A program made the position numbers and the translations under genes. A DNA stretch of 42,292 bases, taken from contig CAMDCY010000007.1 in the NCBI GenBank assembly GCA_945890705.1, positions 1 through 42,292 of the forward strand, written 5' to 3'. Positions 18,807-27,939 of this stretch are shown here, piece after piece (the first letter of the stretch is position 1; each line of letters starts with the position of its first letter). Below the pieces are notes generated by a model, which did no database searches, was not told where the DNA came from, and was given only the letters and a program-made list of their open reading frames with translations. The DNA comes from Hydrogenophaga intermedia. GTDB taxonomy: Bacteria > Pseudomonadota > Gammaproteobacteria > Burkholderiales > Burkholderiaceae_C.

Positions 18807-19265
18807 TCAGGCCACTTCGGCGATCAGCTCGATTTCCACGCAAGCGCCCATGGGAATTTGGGCCACGCCAAAGGCGCTGCGCGCATGCGCGCCGACTTGG
18901 GGGCCGAACACTTGGCCGAGCAATTCGCTGCAGCCGTTGGTCACCAGGTGTTGTTCGGTGAAGTCGCCGGTGGAGTTCACCAAACTCATGACCTTGACGA
19001 TGCGCTTGACTTGGTTGAGGTCGCCGATGGCGGCGTGCAGGGTGCCGAGCAAGTCGATGGCGACGGCGCGCGCGGCCAACTGGCCGTCGCTGGTACCCAT
19101 GTCTTTGCCGAGTTGGCCCACCCAAACTTTGCCCTCGCGTTTGGCGATGTGGCCCGACAAAAACACCAACGAACCGGTTTTGACAAAAGGCACGTAGGCA
19201 GCAGCCGGAATGGCCACGGGGGGCAAGCTGATGTTCAGGGATTTGAGGGTGTCGTAAACGTTCAT
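18807..19265 (-). CDS. RidA family protein
   Basis: A 152-aa member of the RidA/YjgF/UK114 trimeric family, longer than classic RidA (about 128 aa) and of the YjgH-like type. Visible features are FVKTGSLVFLSGHIAKREGKVWVGQLG, AARAVAIDLLGTLHAAIGDLNQVKRIVKV and the C-terminal GACVEIELIAEV. RidA itself hydrolyses reactive enamine/imine intermediates. The long form often lacks the key Arg, and here the corresponding region reads AQIPMGACVEIE, without an R-before-P-x-G, so deaminase activity is uncertain. AGGAG precedes the ATG, which overlaps the transglutaminase stop as ATGA. Confidence 0.9.
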   Translation of the reverse strand: MNVYDTLKSLNISLPPVAIPAAAYVPFVKTGSLVFLSGHIAKREGKVWVGQLGKDMGTSDGQLAARAVAIDLLGTLHAAIGDLNQVKRIVKVMSLVNSTGDFTEQHLVTNGCSELLGQVFGPQVGAHARSAFGVAQIPMGACVEIELIAEVA

Positions 19266-20233
19266 GTTGGGCTCCTGTGGGAAGAGGACATTGTAGTGAG
19301 GCGCACGAATTCTTCGGGGGGTGCCACCGTCACGCCCACGCGCAGCGTGTGCTGCGCACCGCCTTGGATGACGCCGCGCATGGGAGACACGTCGGCGAAG
19401 TCACGGCCCAGGCCCAGCGTCACATAGTCTTCGCCCGGGCTGCCCCAGCCCCAGCGGTGGTTGGTGGGATCGAAGTCGATCCACAGGCCGGGCGCATCGG
19501 TCTGCCACTCGGGCACACAAGCGCTGGGCAAGTACGCCGACACCCAAGCGTGCGACGCGTCAGCCCCAACCAACCGTGGGCGCCCCGGTGGCGGCTGGGT
19601 GAGCAAATAGCCGCTGACGTAGCGCGCGGGCAGCCCGAGGCTGCGCAAGCAGCCGATCATGATGTGGGCAAAGTCTTGGCACACGCCTTTGCCTTGCGCC
19701 AACGCGTGCAGCGCGGGCGTGTTGATTTCGGTGCTCTGACTCTCGTAGCGCAGCTCGGTGTGGATGCGCGCCATCAAGGCGCACACCGCGTCCACCCAGC
19801 TCCGAGCCGGGCTCATGGCTGGTCGGGCAAAGGCGATGAAGGCGTCGTCGCGCGGCACGTGCGGCGAGGCGAACAGGTATTCGCTGGCCGCATCAAAGGG
19901 CGCGTGGGCGCGGTAGCGAAAGTGCTCGCGCACGGATTCCCAGCGCGGGATCAGGGCTTCGCTGGGCAGCGCGCGCGGGGCCTGCGTGCTCACCACGCTG
20001 TCGGCTTGTACCAGCAATTCGTCGTGTGGCGATTGGTGCGAAAAAAACGTGCGCGCATTGCCAAAGTGATCGTGGTCGCTGTGCTGGCTGCTGGGTTCGG
20101 GCGTGATGCACAGGCGGTGCGTGTGCACGCTTTGGCCGGCGAGGTCCCTCGGCGTGAGGTGCACCACGTGCTGAGCCAGGTCCACGCTGTCCTCGTAGCG
20201 GTAATGGGTGGTGTGACGGATCTGCAGTTCCAT
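19262..20233 (-). CDS. transglutaminase-like protein (set 1)
   Basis: A 323-aa cysteine-peptidase-fold protein of the bacterial transglutaminase family. The N-terminal beta-sandwich domain opens with LQIRHTTHYRYEDSVDLAQHVVHLTPR. The catalytic triad is visible as C185 (KGVCQDFAHI), H228 (DASHAWVSAY) and D255 (WIDFDPTNHR). Its substrate is unknown; members may cleave or ligate isopeptide bonds. It follows the fused ATP-grasp/alpha-E gene by 5 bp and overlaps RidA, so the three are one operon. It is a paralogue of the 27940-28749 gene. Confidence 0.92.
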   Translation of the reverse strand: MELQIRHTTHYRYEDSVDLAQHVVHLTPRDLAGQSVHTHRLCITPEPSSQHSDHDHFGNARTFFSHQSPHDELLVQADSVVSTQAPRALPSEALIPRWESVREHFRYRAHAPFDAASEYLFASPHVPRDDAFIAFARPAMSPARSWVDAVCALMARIHTELRYESQSTEINTPALHALAQGKGVCQDFAHIMIGCLRSLGLPARYVSGYLLTQPPPGRPRLVGADASHAWVSAYLPSACVPEWQTDAPGLWIDFDPTNHRWGWGSPGEDYVTLGLGRDFADVSPMRGVIQGGAQHTLRVGVTVAPPEEFVRLTTMSSSHRSPT

Positions 20234-20238
20234 GTGCG

Positions 20239-22842
20239 TCAGACCCCCAAGCTCTGGTTGCGTTGCTCGGCGTGGCTGAAGTGCAGGCGCGTGATGTGGT
20301 TGGACAGGGTGTTGGCGCTGTCACCGCATTGCTGCAGCAGTGATTGAAGTTGAGGGTAATGGACGTGACCTTCTGCGTGGGTCTCAGCGCGACACAACTC
20401 AGCAAGTGACCAAGTGTCGGGGTCGGGCAGGTCATTGACCAAGGACGTGTCGCTGGGCGACACCGTGGACGAGAGCTTGGCCAAGCGCGAGCGCAAGGTG
20501 TGCACCACCCAAGCCAAGGCGCGCGGGTTGTCGCGGTCCATCACCAGCAGGTGGGTCAAGGCAACCATGTCGCGGCGTTGCTGGTACTGGGCGTGGAAGG
20601 TGATGGTGCTGTCGAACAAGGCCACCATGGCGTCAAAGCCCGATTCGTCGTTCAGGCTGTGGTGTTTCAAACCCAAGAGCAAGGCTTGGGCGAGCGTGGC
20701 CAAACGCTCGATGTGCCGACCGATGGAGAGCAAGCGCCACCCGTCGTCGCGCATCATGCGGTCGGTTTGTGCGCCCGTGATGGCCGCGAGCCGCTCACTG
20801 GCTTGGCGCAGTGCGTTCAAGGCGTTGGCGCTGTTGTCGGCGTCGGCGGTGAAGGCCGAACAGGCTTGCGCAAAATCGTTGCGGGCGCGCTCGATCAAGA
20901 CCCAGTGTTCTTGCGAAATGCGCTCGCGCACCTGGGCGGCGGCCGATTGCAAGGCGCCTAAGTTGAAGCCCACGCTGAAGGACCGGCCGGCCATCGCACC
21001 GCCCTGTGCTGGCGCCAGGCCCGCCAACAGGCTGCGCACGAACACCCGTGCCGACTGGGTGGCCTCGGGCACGTCGGCCAGCACCAAGGCGTTTTCTTCG
21101 GCCATGTTCGAGAGCCAGCGCAGCAAGGCCGGGGTGCTCAGTTCGGCGTCGCTCAAGCGGTTCAAGATGAGCTGAGCCAAACGCACGGTGTTTTCGGTGC
21201 GCTCGGTGTAGCGGCCCAACCAATACAGGTTCTCGGCTGAGCGGCTGGTGACGGGGCGCGGTGATCGTGCCAGGTCCAGCGTGGAAGGCGCGGTGTTGAG
21301 CAAGCTCGTGGTGTCCACCGCCCCTTGGGTGATGACCCAAGCGTCGGCGCTGCTGCCGCCGCGTTGCATCGAGGCGATGAGTTCGCCGCGCGGCGCCAAG
21401 CGCACCAAGCCGCCGGGCAGCACGCGCCACGAACCCGGGCCGTCGCTGAGCACGAACACGCGCAACAGCGCCGAGCGCGGCGTGAGTTGCCCGTTCGCCC
21501 AAGTGGGGCTTTGCGACAGCGGCATCCATGCCTGCACCGTGTGTTCATCCGGTTGGCGTGCCATGCGACCGGCCCATTCGTCGAGCTCGCGCGGGCTCAG
21601 GCTTTGGCCCATTTGGGTGTCAAAACCCGCGCGCGGGTAGGTGGCGCGAACCACGTTGCGGCCCAGATCGGGCAAGACCTCGCGCAGGGCCGCGCCTTCG
21701 CCGCACCACCAGGTGTCCAGCGAGGGGATGTGCAGCGACTCGCCCAACAGGTGCTCGCTGATGCCCGGCAAAAAACCCAGCAAGGCGCTGGACTCCAAAG
21801 GTCCGGAGCCCGGTGCGTTGGCCAGCAACAAGTTGCCTGCGCGCAGCACCTGCAGCAAGCCCGGCACGCCCAAGGTCGAGTCGGCGCGCAGCTCCATCGG
21901 GTCGAGCCACTCGTCGTCCATGCGTTTGATGAGCGCGTGCACCGGCTCCAAGCCCTTGAGGGTTTTGAGGTAGAGGTGTTGGTCGCGCACCGTCAGGTCT
22001 TTTCCTTCGACCAAGCTCAGGCCCAAGTAACGCGCCAAATACGCGTGTTCAAAGTAACTCTCGTTGTAGGGCCCGGGCGTGAGCAAAGCGATGCGCGCCT
22101 GAGCGCCTTGTGGTGCGCTGCGTTTGATGCCGTCCATCAACGCGCGGTAGCTCGCGGCCAAGCGCTGCACCTTCAAGCCGGCAAAGGCCTGTGGGAATTG
22201 GCGCGAGACGGCGATGCGGTTTTCCAGCAAATAGCCCAAGCCCGAAGGCGCTTGCGTGCGTTGGCTCACCACCCACCAACGGCCATCGGGGCCGTGCGCC
22301 AAGTCAAACGCGGTGATGTGCAGCCACGTGCCATCGATGGGTTGCACGCCGTGCATGGCGCGCAAATAACCAGGGTGGCCTTGCACCAAGGCGGTGGGCA
22401 GCAGGGCGCGGCGCAACAAGTCGCCGGGGCCGTACAGGTCGGCCATGACGGCGTTGAGCAAGCGCGTGCGTTGCAACACGCCGGCCTCGATGTGCGCCCA
22501 ATCGCTGGGACCCACGATCATCGGGAAGAGGTCCAGCGACCACGGGCGCTGCGACCCGCCCGCGTTGGCGTAGACGTTGTAGGTGATGCCGTTGTCGCGC
22601 ACCTGGCGCTGCAGCTGTTCGTGTCGGCGCGAGACTTCGGCCGCGGCTTGGGCACCGTCGATGTCGCTGAGCTCAAAGAAGCGCTGCCAGTGCGCGCTCA
22701 GCGGCGCCTCACCGGGGTCGGCTTGGGCGCGCAACTCGTCCCAGTGTCCGGGGTCGGCCGAGGGGGCAACCGCGTGCGCCCAGTCCAGGGCGCTGGTGGG
22801 ATTGGGGGCTGGGGCGAAGGCGAAGGGCTGGTCTTGGCTCAC
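20239..22842 (-). CDS. circularly permuted ATP-grasp / alpha-E fusion protein (set 1)
   Basis: An 867-aa fusion. Residues about 1-520 are a circularly permuted type 2 ATP-grasp domain (DUF404/DUF407), with DNGITYNVYAN, LFPMIVGPSDWAHIEAGVLQR, LLTPGPYNESYFEHAYLARYLG and PLESSALLGFLPG. Residues about 530-867 are an alpha-E domain (DUF403), opening SAENLYWLGRYTERTENTVRL. The stand-alone copies at 25516 and 26957 confirm the boundary. The ATP-grasp half is predicted to be a peptide or amide ligase. The frame continues upstream to 23400 inside comEC; GTG 22842 (MSQDQPFAFAP) is chosen as the family-like start, though without a clear Shine-Dalgarno, so the exact start is uncertain. Confidence 0.88.
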   Translation of the reverse strand: MSQDQPFAFAPAPNPTSALDWAHAVAPSADPGHWDELRAQADPGEAPLSAHWQRFFELSDIDGAQAAAEVSRRHEQLQRQVRDNGITYNVYANAGGSQRPWSLDLFPMIVGPSDWAHIEAGVLQRTRLLNAVMADLYGPGDLLRRALLPTALVQGHPGYLRAMHGVQPIDGTWLHITAFDLAHGPDGRWWVVSQRTQAPSGLGYLLENRIAVSRQFPQAFAGLKVQRLAASYRALMDGIKRSAPQGAQARIALLTPGPYNESYFEHAYLARYLGLSLVEGKDLTVRDQHLYLKTLKGLEPVHALIKRMDDEWLDPMELRADSTLGVPGLLQVLRAGNLLLANAPGSGPLESSALLGFLPGISEHLLGESLHIPSLDTWWCGEGAALREVLPDLGRNVVRATYPRAGFDTQMGQSLSPRELDEWAGRMARQPDEHTVQAWMPLSQSPTWANGQLTPRSALLRVFVLSDGPGSWRVLPGGLVRLAPRGELIASMQRGGSSADAWVITQGAVDTTSLLNTAPSTLDLARSPRPVTSRSAENLYWLGRYTERTENTVRLAQLILNRLSDAELSTPALLRWLSNMAEENALVLADVPEATQSARVFVRSLLAGLAPAQGGAMAGRSFSVGFNLGALQSAAAQVRERISQEHWVLIERARNDFAQACSAFTADADNSANALNALRQASERLAAITGAQTDRMMRDDGWRLLSIGRHIERLATLAQALLLGLKHHSLNDESGFDAMVALFDSTITFHAQYQQRRDMVALTHLLVMDRDNPRALAWVVHTLRSRLAKLSSTVSPSDTSLVNDLPDPDTWSLAELCRAETHAEGHVHYPQLQSLLQQCGDSANTLSNHITRLHFSHAEQRNQSLGV

Positions 22843-23037
22843 GGGTCTAGAGTATGCCCGGCTTGGCTTGGGGCAGTTTGCGCAATGCCATGGCGCTGGG
22901 GCAACAGCGCTGTGTGTTCGGCGTTCGAAGCCGCGGGCGTGTGGTGAGCCTGCCGAGCTGAGGGCCCATCGGCGGCATAAGGTGCGGGGTGGTCGATAGG
23001 TTGGCCAAGGGCGGGTCTTTCGGCGAAGGAGCATTGG

Positions 23038-25461
23038 GTGGCAAACGCAATCCCTCAGCACCAAGCAAGTCCTGAGCCAATGGTTTGGCTGGCGTGGGCT
23101 TGGCCGTTGTCGGCCGTGGGCGGGGTGTGGTGGCAATTGCAAGCTTCCAGCTTGCATTCGCTGGCGGTTTACGGTTGGGCCGCAGCGCTGAGCATGGCGC
23201 TGGCCGCGGCGTGCACCCAAAGGGTGCGCTGTGCACCACGATCGACGGCAGCCGCGGTGCTGCTCATGGCCGCCTTGGCGCTGAGCGCTTGGGGCTTCAC
23301 CGGCGTGCGCGCGGTGGCGCACGACCGCGACCGGCTCGACCCGGCGTGGGAAGGCCGCGACGTGGCGGTGCAGGCGCAGGTGCTGGGCTTGCCGGTGCAC
23401 AGCGCAACGTCGGTGCGGCTGGTGTTGGCGCTGGTGTCAACGCCCGAGGGGGTGCGCTTGCCATCGCAGGTGCAGGTCCATTGGTATGTGCACGGGGCGC
23501 GTGCGAGGCCGCCGGTGCGGTCGGGCGAGCGCTGGGCCTTGACCTTGCGTTTGCGTCAGGTGCACGGCGCGTCCAATCCGCACGGTTTTGACCGTGAATT
23601 GTGGTTGTGGCAACACGGCGTGGGGGCCGTGGGTTATGTGCGCAGCGGCCCGCGCGACCCAGCGCCCGTGCGCCTGTCCGCGGCCTCGGCGTGGTCGGTC
23701 GATGCGGCCCGCCAGGCCGTGGTGCTGGCGATCGAGCAGCGCTTGGGCGACACCCCGGCCGCGGGCGTGATCAGGGCCTTGGTGGTGGGCGAACAAGCCG
23801 CGATTGAACGCGAGGACGCGGCCGTTTTTCGCACCACCGGCGTGGCCCACCTGATGAGCATCTCGGGCCTGCACGTGACCATGTTTGCGTGGCTGGCGAT
23901 GCGGGTCTTGCACCTCGTCTGGCGGCGCTGGGCGGGGGTGTGGCCGAGCGTGCTGCTGGGTTGGCCTACCCCTACGGTGGCGGCTTGGGGCGGGGTGGCT
24001 TTGGCCACGGCTTATGCGGTGTTCTCGGGTTGGGCGGTGCCGGCGCAGCGCACGGTCCTGATGCTGGCGGTGGTGGTGGCTTTGCGCTGGGGGGCGCGGC
24101 GCTGGCCGTGGCCGGTCGTGTGGGCCAGTGCGATGCTGGCGGTGGTGTCTTGGGACCCTTGGGCCTTGTTGCAGGCGGGCTTTTGGTTGAGCTTTGTGGC
24201 GGTGGCGATCTTGATCGGCAGCGACGATCCCTTCCATCGCTCGCACAGGCCAACGCGCTGGCGCGAACGGTTTGTGGCTTGGTGGCGACAGTTGTTGCGC
24301 GAGCAAAGTTTGATCACGGTGGCTTTGGTGCCAATGACCTTGGTGTGGTTCGGTCAGGTGTCATGGGTGTCGTTCTTGGCCAATCTGATGGCCATTCCTT
24401 GGGTCACCTTGCTGGTCACGCCCCTGGCCATGTTGGGGGTGCTCGTGCCGCCGCTGTGGGACGTGGCCGGCGCGGCGGTCAACGCGATGGTGGCCGTGTT
24501 GGGGGTGATGGCGCAATGGCCCTGGGCCGCCTCAACCTGGCCCGCACCGCCTGCGCCTTTGGCGGTCTTGTCGGTGCTCGGCGGCGAGGTGGCGGTGATG
24601 CCGTGGCCTTGGGTGGTGCGGGGCGTGGGCCTGTTGGCGGTAGCGCCCGTGCTGTGGTTTTCTCCCGCACGGCCCGCCGTGGGTGAGTTCGAGGTGGTGG
24701 CGCTGGACGTAGGGCAGGGCAGCGCGGTGGTGGTGCGCACCGCCCGCCACACCTTGCTCTACGACACCGGCCCCCGTTACGGGCCCGAGACCGACGCTGG
24801 GCAATGGGTGGTCTTGCCCTATGTGTGGGCCATGGGTGAGCGTTTGGACACCGTCATCGTCAGCCACGCCGACAGCGACCACGCCGGCGGCGCGGCCTCG
24901 ATCGCACAGGCCTTCCCGCAAGCGCGTTGGCTCAGCTCCTACGACGAACACGCCAATCGCCGCTGCGTGGCGGGCCAGCATTGGCAATGGGATGGTGTGC
25001 GCTTTGAACTGGCCCACCCCTCAACCGAGGACTACGGCCCCGATGGGCGTGGGCGCTGGTCGACCAACGCCATGAGCTGTGTGCTGCTGGTGGGCGATGA
25101 GCGGCGCCGCGTTTGGTTGGGTGGGGACATCGACGCCGATCGCGAAACCCGCTGGGCACTGCGACACCCGCACGTTCGGGCCGATGTGATGCTCGCCCCG
25201 CACCACGGCAGCGCTTCCTCGTCCAGCCCAGTCTTGCTCAACACCTTGCGGCCGCGCTGGGTCGTGGTACAGGCCGGTTACCGCAACCGTTTTGGCCACC
25301 CCGCGTCGGTGGTCACGGCGCGCTACGACGAGCGGGGTATCGATTGGGTGACCTCGCCCCAATGTGGTGCGGCCACGTGGCGCAGCGCGCAGCCCGACCG
25401 GTTGGATTGTCACCGTTTGAGCCGTCCGCGCTACTGGCAGCTGAGGCCACCGCGGACTTAG
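23038..25461 (+). CDS. comEC: DNA internalization competence protein ComEC/Rec2
   Basis: An 807-aa inner-membrane channel protein for uptake of single-stranded DNA in natural transformation. Domains in order are an N-terminal hydrophobic pair with a DUF4131 region (residues 15-165), the competence membrane core with GVAHLMSISGLHVTMFAW near residue 275, about seven further helices, and a C-terminal metallo-beta-lactamase-like domain from residue 550 (VVALDVGQGSAVVV, SHADSDHAGG, LAPHHGS). The start is GTG 23038 with AAGGAG at 23026-23031, well spaced. It is divergent from the fused ATP-grasp gene across 195 bp and 54 bp upstream of ATP-grasp set 2, so may be cotranscribed with it. Confidence 0.94.
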   Translation: MANAIPQHQASPEPMVWLAWAWPLSAVGGVWWQLQASSLHSLAVYGWAAALSMALAAACTQRVRCAPRSTAAAVLLMAALALSAWGFTGVRAVAHDRDRLDPAWEGRDVAVQAQVLGLPVHSATSVRLVLALVSTPEGVRLPSQVQVHWYVHGARARPPVRSGERWALTLRLRQVHGASNPHGFDRELWLWQHGVGAVGYVRSGPRDPAPVRLSAASAWSVDAARQAVVLAIEQRLGDTPAAGVIRALVVGEQAAIEREDAAVFRTTGVAHLMSISGLHVTMFAWLAMRVLHLVWRRWAGVWPSVLLGWPTPTVAAWGGVALATAYAVFSGWAVPAQRTVLMLAVVVALRWGARRWPWPVVWASAMLAVVSWDPWALLQAGFWLSFVAVAILIGSDDPFHRSHRPTRWRERFVAWWRQLLREQSLITVALVPMTLVWFGQVSWVSFLANLMAIPWVTLLVTPLAMLGVLVPPLWDVAGAAVNAMVAVLGVMAQWPWAASTWPAPPAPLAVLSVLGGEVAVMPWPWVVRGVGLLAVAPVLWFSPARPAVGEFEVVALDVGQGSAVVVRTARHTLLYDTGPRYGPETDAGQWVVLPYVWAMGERLDTVIVSHADSDHAGGAASIAQAFPQARWLSSYDEHANRRCVAGQHWQWDGVRFELAHPSTEDYGPDGRGRWSTNAMSCVLLVGDERRRVWLGGDIDADRETRWALRHPHVRADVMLAPHHGSASSSSPVLLNTLRPRWVVVQAGYRNRFGHPASVVTARYDERGIDWVTSPQCGAATWRSAQPDRLDCHRLSRPRYWQLRPPRT

Positions 25462-25515
25462 GCATGCTTTCAGGTGCTTGGCCCAGTAGTTGCTTGGATG
25501 GGTGTAGGAGATTTG

Positions 25516-26955
25516 ATGATGCTGACCCGCTTTGATGAGATGCACGCCACGCCCGAGCAGGTGCGTGAGCACTACGTTCGCTACGCCTATTGGTTGGCCC
25601 AACAACCCGAAGAGGTGATGGCCGCGCGGCGCGAAGAGGCCGAGGTGATTTTTCGGCGCGTGGGCATCACGTTCGCGGTCTACGGCGCCAAGGACGAAGA
25701 CGGGGCGGGCTCTGAGCGGCTGATCCCGTTTGACCTGATCCCGCGCATCATCCCCGCGCACGAGTGGAGCCGCATGGAAGCGGGTTTGGTGCAGCGCGTC
25801 ACGGCGCTCAACCGATTCATCCACGACGTGTACCACGCCCAAGACATCATCCGCGCCGGTGTGGTGCCCGCCGATCAAATCTTGCGCAACGCACAGTTCC
25901 GCCCCGAGATGATGGGCGTGGACGTGCCGCACGGCGTGTACTCGCACATCTCGGGCGTGGACGTGGTGCGCGCGCCCAACGCGCAAGGCGAGGGCGAGTA
26001 CTACGTGCTCGAAGACAACCTGCGCGTGCCCAGCGGCGTGAGCTACATGCTCGAAGACCGCAAGATGATGATGCGACTCTTCCCCGAGCTCTTCAGCCAA
26101 AACCGCGTCGCGCCCGTGGCGCATTACCCCGACCTCTTGTTGGAAACCCTGCGCGGCGTGAGCCCCGCGCACACGGTGGAGCCCACGGTGGTCGTGCTCA
26201 CGCCGGGTATGTACAACAGCGCCTATTTCGAGCATGCGTTTTTGGCGCAACAAATGGGCGTGGAGCTGGTTGAGGGGCAAGACCTGTTCGTCAAAGACAA
26301 CTACGTCTACATGCGCACCACGCGCGGGCCTCAACGCGTTGACGTGATTTACCGCCGCGTGGACGATGACTTTTTGGATCCATTGGCGTTTCGCCCCGAT
26401 TCCACGCTGGGGTGCGCCGGTTTGCTCGGCGTGTACCGCAGCTGCAACGTGACGATTTGCAACGCCGTGGGCACGGGGGTGGCCGACGACAAATCGATCT
26501 ACCCCTTTGTGCCCAAGATGATCGAGTTTTATTTGGGCGAGAAACCCATTTTGAGCAACGTGCCGACCTTCATGGGCCGCGACCCCGACGACCTCAAGTA
26601 CATCTTGGCCCACCTCAAAGACCTGGTGGTCAAAGAGGTGCACGGCGCCGGGGGTTACGGCATGTTGGTGGGCCCAGCGTCCACCAGCGCCGAGATCGAG
26701 CAGTTCCGCCAAGCGCTGTTGGCCAACCCCGAGGGCTACATCGCGCAGCCCACCTTGTCGCTCTCGACCTGTCCGACCTACGTGGACAGCGGCGTGGCCC
26801 CGCGCCACATTGACTTGCGCCCCTTTGTGTTGAGCGGCCAGCAGGTCAAGCTCGTGCCCGGTGGTTTGACGCGCGTGGCGCTCAAAGCCGGCTCTTTGGT
26901 GGTCAACAGCAGCCAAGGCGGCGGGACCAAAGACACCTGGATTTTGGAGAAATGA
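25516..26955 (+). CDS. circularly permuted type 2 ATP-grasp protein (set 2)
   Basis: A 479-aa stand-alone ATP-grasp (DUF404/DUF407). Blocks include VGITFAVYGAKDE, RLIPFDLIPRIIPAHEWSRMEAG, EYYVLEDNLRVPSGVSYML, VLTPGMYNSAYFEHAFLAQQMG and HGAGGYGMLVGP near residue 380, and the end SSQGGGTKDTWILEK. Such proteins are predicted to make peptide or amide bonds using ATP. The frame extends to a start at 25474; ATG 25516 is preferred since GGAG at 25507-25510 is 5 bp before it, with ATG 25519 an alternative. The stop is 1 bp before the alpha-E gene. It is more typical in sequence than its paralogue in set 1. Confidence 0.92.
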   Translation: MMLTRFDEMHATPEQVREHYVRYAYWLAQQPEEVMAARREEAEVIFRRVGITFAVYGAKDEDGAGSERLIPFDLIPRIIPAHEWSRMEAGLVQRVTALNRFIHDVYHAQDIIRAGVVPADQILRNAQFRPEMMGVDVPHGVYSHISGVDVVRAPNAQGEGEYYVLEDNLRVPSGVSYMLEDRKMMMRLFPELFSQNRVAPVAHYPDLLLETLRGVSPAHTVEPTVVVLTPGMYNSAYFEHAFLAQQMGVELVEGQDLFVKDNYVYMRTTRGPQRVDVIYRRVDDDFLDPLAFRPDSTLGCAGLLGVYRSCNVTICNAVGTGVADDKSIYPFVPKMIEFYLGEKPILSNVPTFMGRDPDDLKYILAHLKDLVVKEVHGAGGYGMLVGPASTSAEIEQFRQALLANPEGYIAQPTLSLSTCPTYVDSGVAPRHIDLRPFVLSGQQVKLVPGGLTRVALKAGSLVVNSSQGGGTKDTWILEK

Positions 26956-26956
26956 A

Positions 26957-27928
26957 ATGTTGTCACGCACCGCCGACCATTTGTTTTGGATGTCCCGTTA
27001 CACCGAGCGCGCCGAGAACACCGCGCGCATGCTCGATGTGAATGTCCAAACCGCCTTGTTGCCGCAGTCCGCCGCGGTGGCACAAATGGGCTGGGAAGGT
27101 TTGCTGACCATCAGCGAACTCATGCCGCTCTACCAAGAGCGCCACGGCGCGGTGGCCCCGCGCGAGGTCTTGGACTTCATGGTGCGCGACGAGCGCAACC
27201 CTTCGAGCATCTTCTCGTGTTTGCGCGCGGCGCGCGAAAACGCGCGGGCCGTGCGCGGCGTTTTGACCACCGAGGTGTGGGAGACACAAAACCAAACCTG
27301 GTTGGAGCTGGAGCGTCAACTCAAAGGCCCATCTTTTGAGCGCGACCCGACCGCCTTGTTTGAGTGGGTCAAGTTCCGCTCGCACCTCTCGCGCGGCGTG
27401 GCCATCGGCACCATGCTGCAAGACGAGGCCTTTCACTTCTACCGCATGGGCACGTTTTTGGAGCGGGCCGACAACACCGCACGCTTGCTCGATGTCAAGT
27501 TCCATGCGGTGCCCAGCGACGTCATCGGTCAAGCGACCGCGCTGGGAGCAGAGCCCGTGCCAGACCACGACTTCTACCATTGGAGCGCCATTTTGCGCAG
27601 CGTCAGCGGCTTTGAGGTCTACCGCAAGGTGTACCGCGACGTGATCACGCCCGAGCGCGTGGCCGAGTTGCTGATCCTGCGCGCCGACATGCCGCGCAGC
27701 TTGGCCGCGAGCCTCAACGAGGTGGTCAACAACCTCAACGTGGTGGCCAACGACGCTTCGGCCGAGACCCTGCGCCGCGCAGGTAAACTCAAAGCCGATT
27801 TGCAATACGCCCGCATCGACGAAATTTTGGCCAATGGCTTGCACGCTTTTCTGACGCAGTTCCTCGATCGGGTCAATGCGCTGGGCGCGCGCATCAGTCG
27901 GGATTTTTTGGTGCCGTCGGTGCACTAG
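26957..27928 (+). CDS. alpha-E domain protein (set 2)
   Basis: A 323-aa all-helical protein (DUF403). It opens LSRTADHLFWMSRYTERAENTARMLDV, sharing W-x-x-R-Y-T-E-R with the fused domain of the set 1 protein. A second such motif, FHFYRMGTFLERADNTARLLDVKF, lies near residue 165, so the domain is an internal duplication. It is invariably found with circularly permuted ATP-grasp genes, either fused or adjacent, and is likely their partner; the biochemical role is unknown. It sits 1 bp after the ATP-grasp stop and 11 bp before the transglutaminase. Confidence 0.93.
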   Translation: MLSRTADHLFWMSRYTERAENTARMLDVNVQTALLPQSAAVAQMGWEGLLTISELMPLYQERHGAVAPREVLDFMVRDERNPSSIFSCLRAARENARAVRGVLTTEVWETQNQTWLELERQLKGPSFERDPTALFEWVKFRSHLSRGVAIGTMLQDEAFHFYRMGTFLERADNTARLLDVKFHAVPSDVIGQATALGAEPVPDHDFYHWSAILRSVSGFEVYRKVYRDVITPERVAELLILRADMPRSLAASLNEVVNNLNVVANDASAETLRRAGKLKADLQYARIDEILANGLHAFLTQFLDRVNALGARISRDFLVPSVH

Positions 27929-27939
27929 ACATCCCTTCC

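Noticed and set aside
22843-23400. N-terminal extension of the fused ATP-grasp protein by 186 codons
   Set aside because: The extension runs through the comEC start and does not look like protein sequence; GTG 22842 gives a family-like start.
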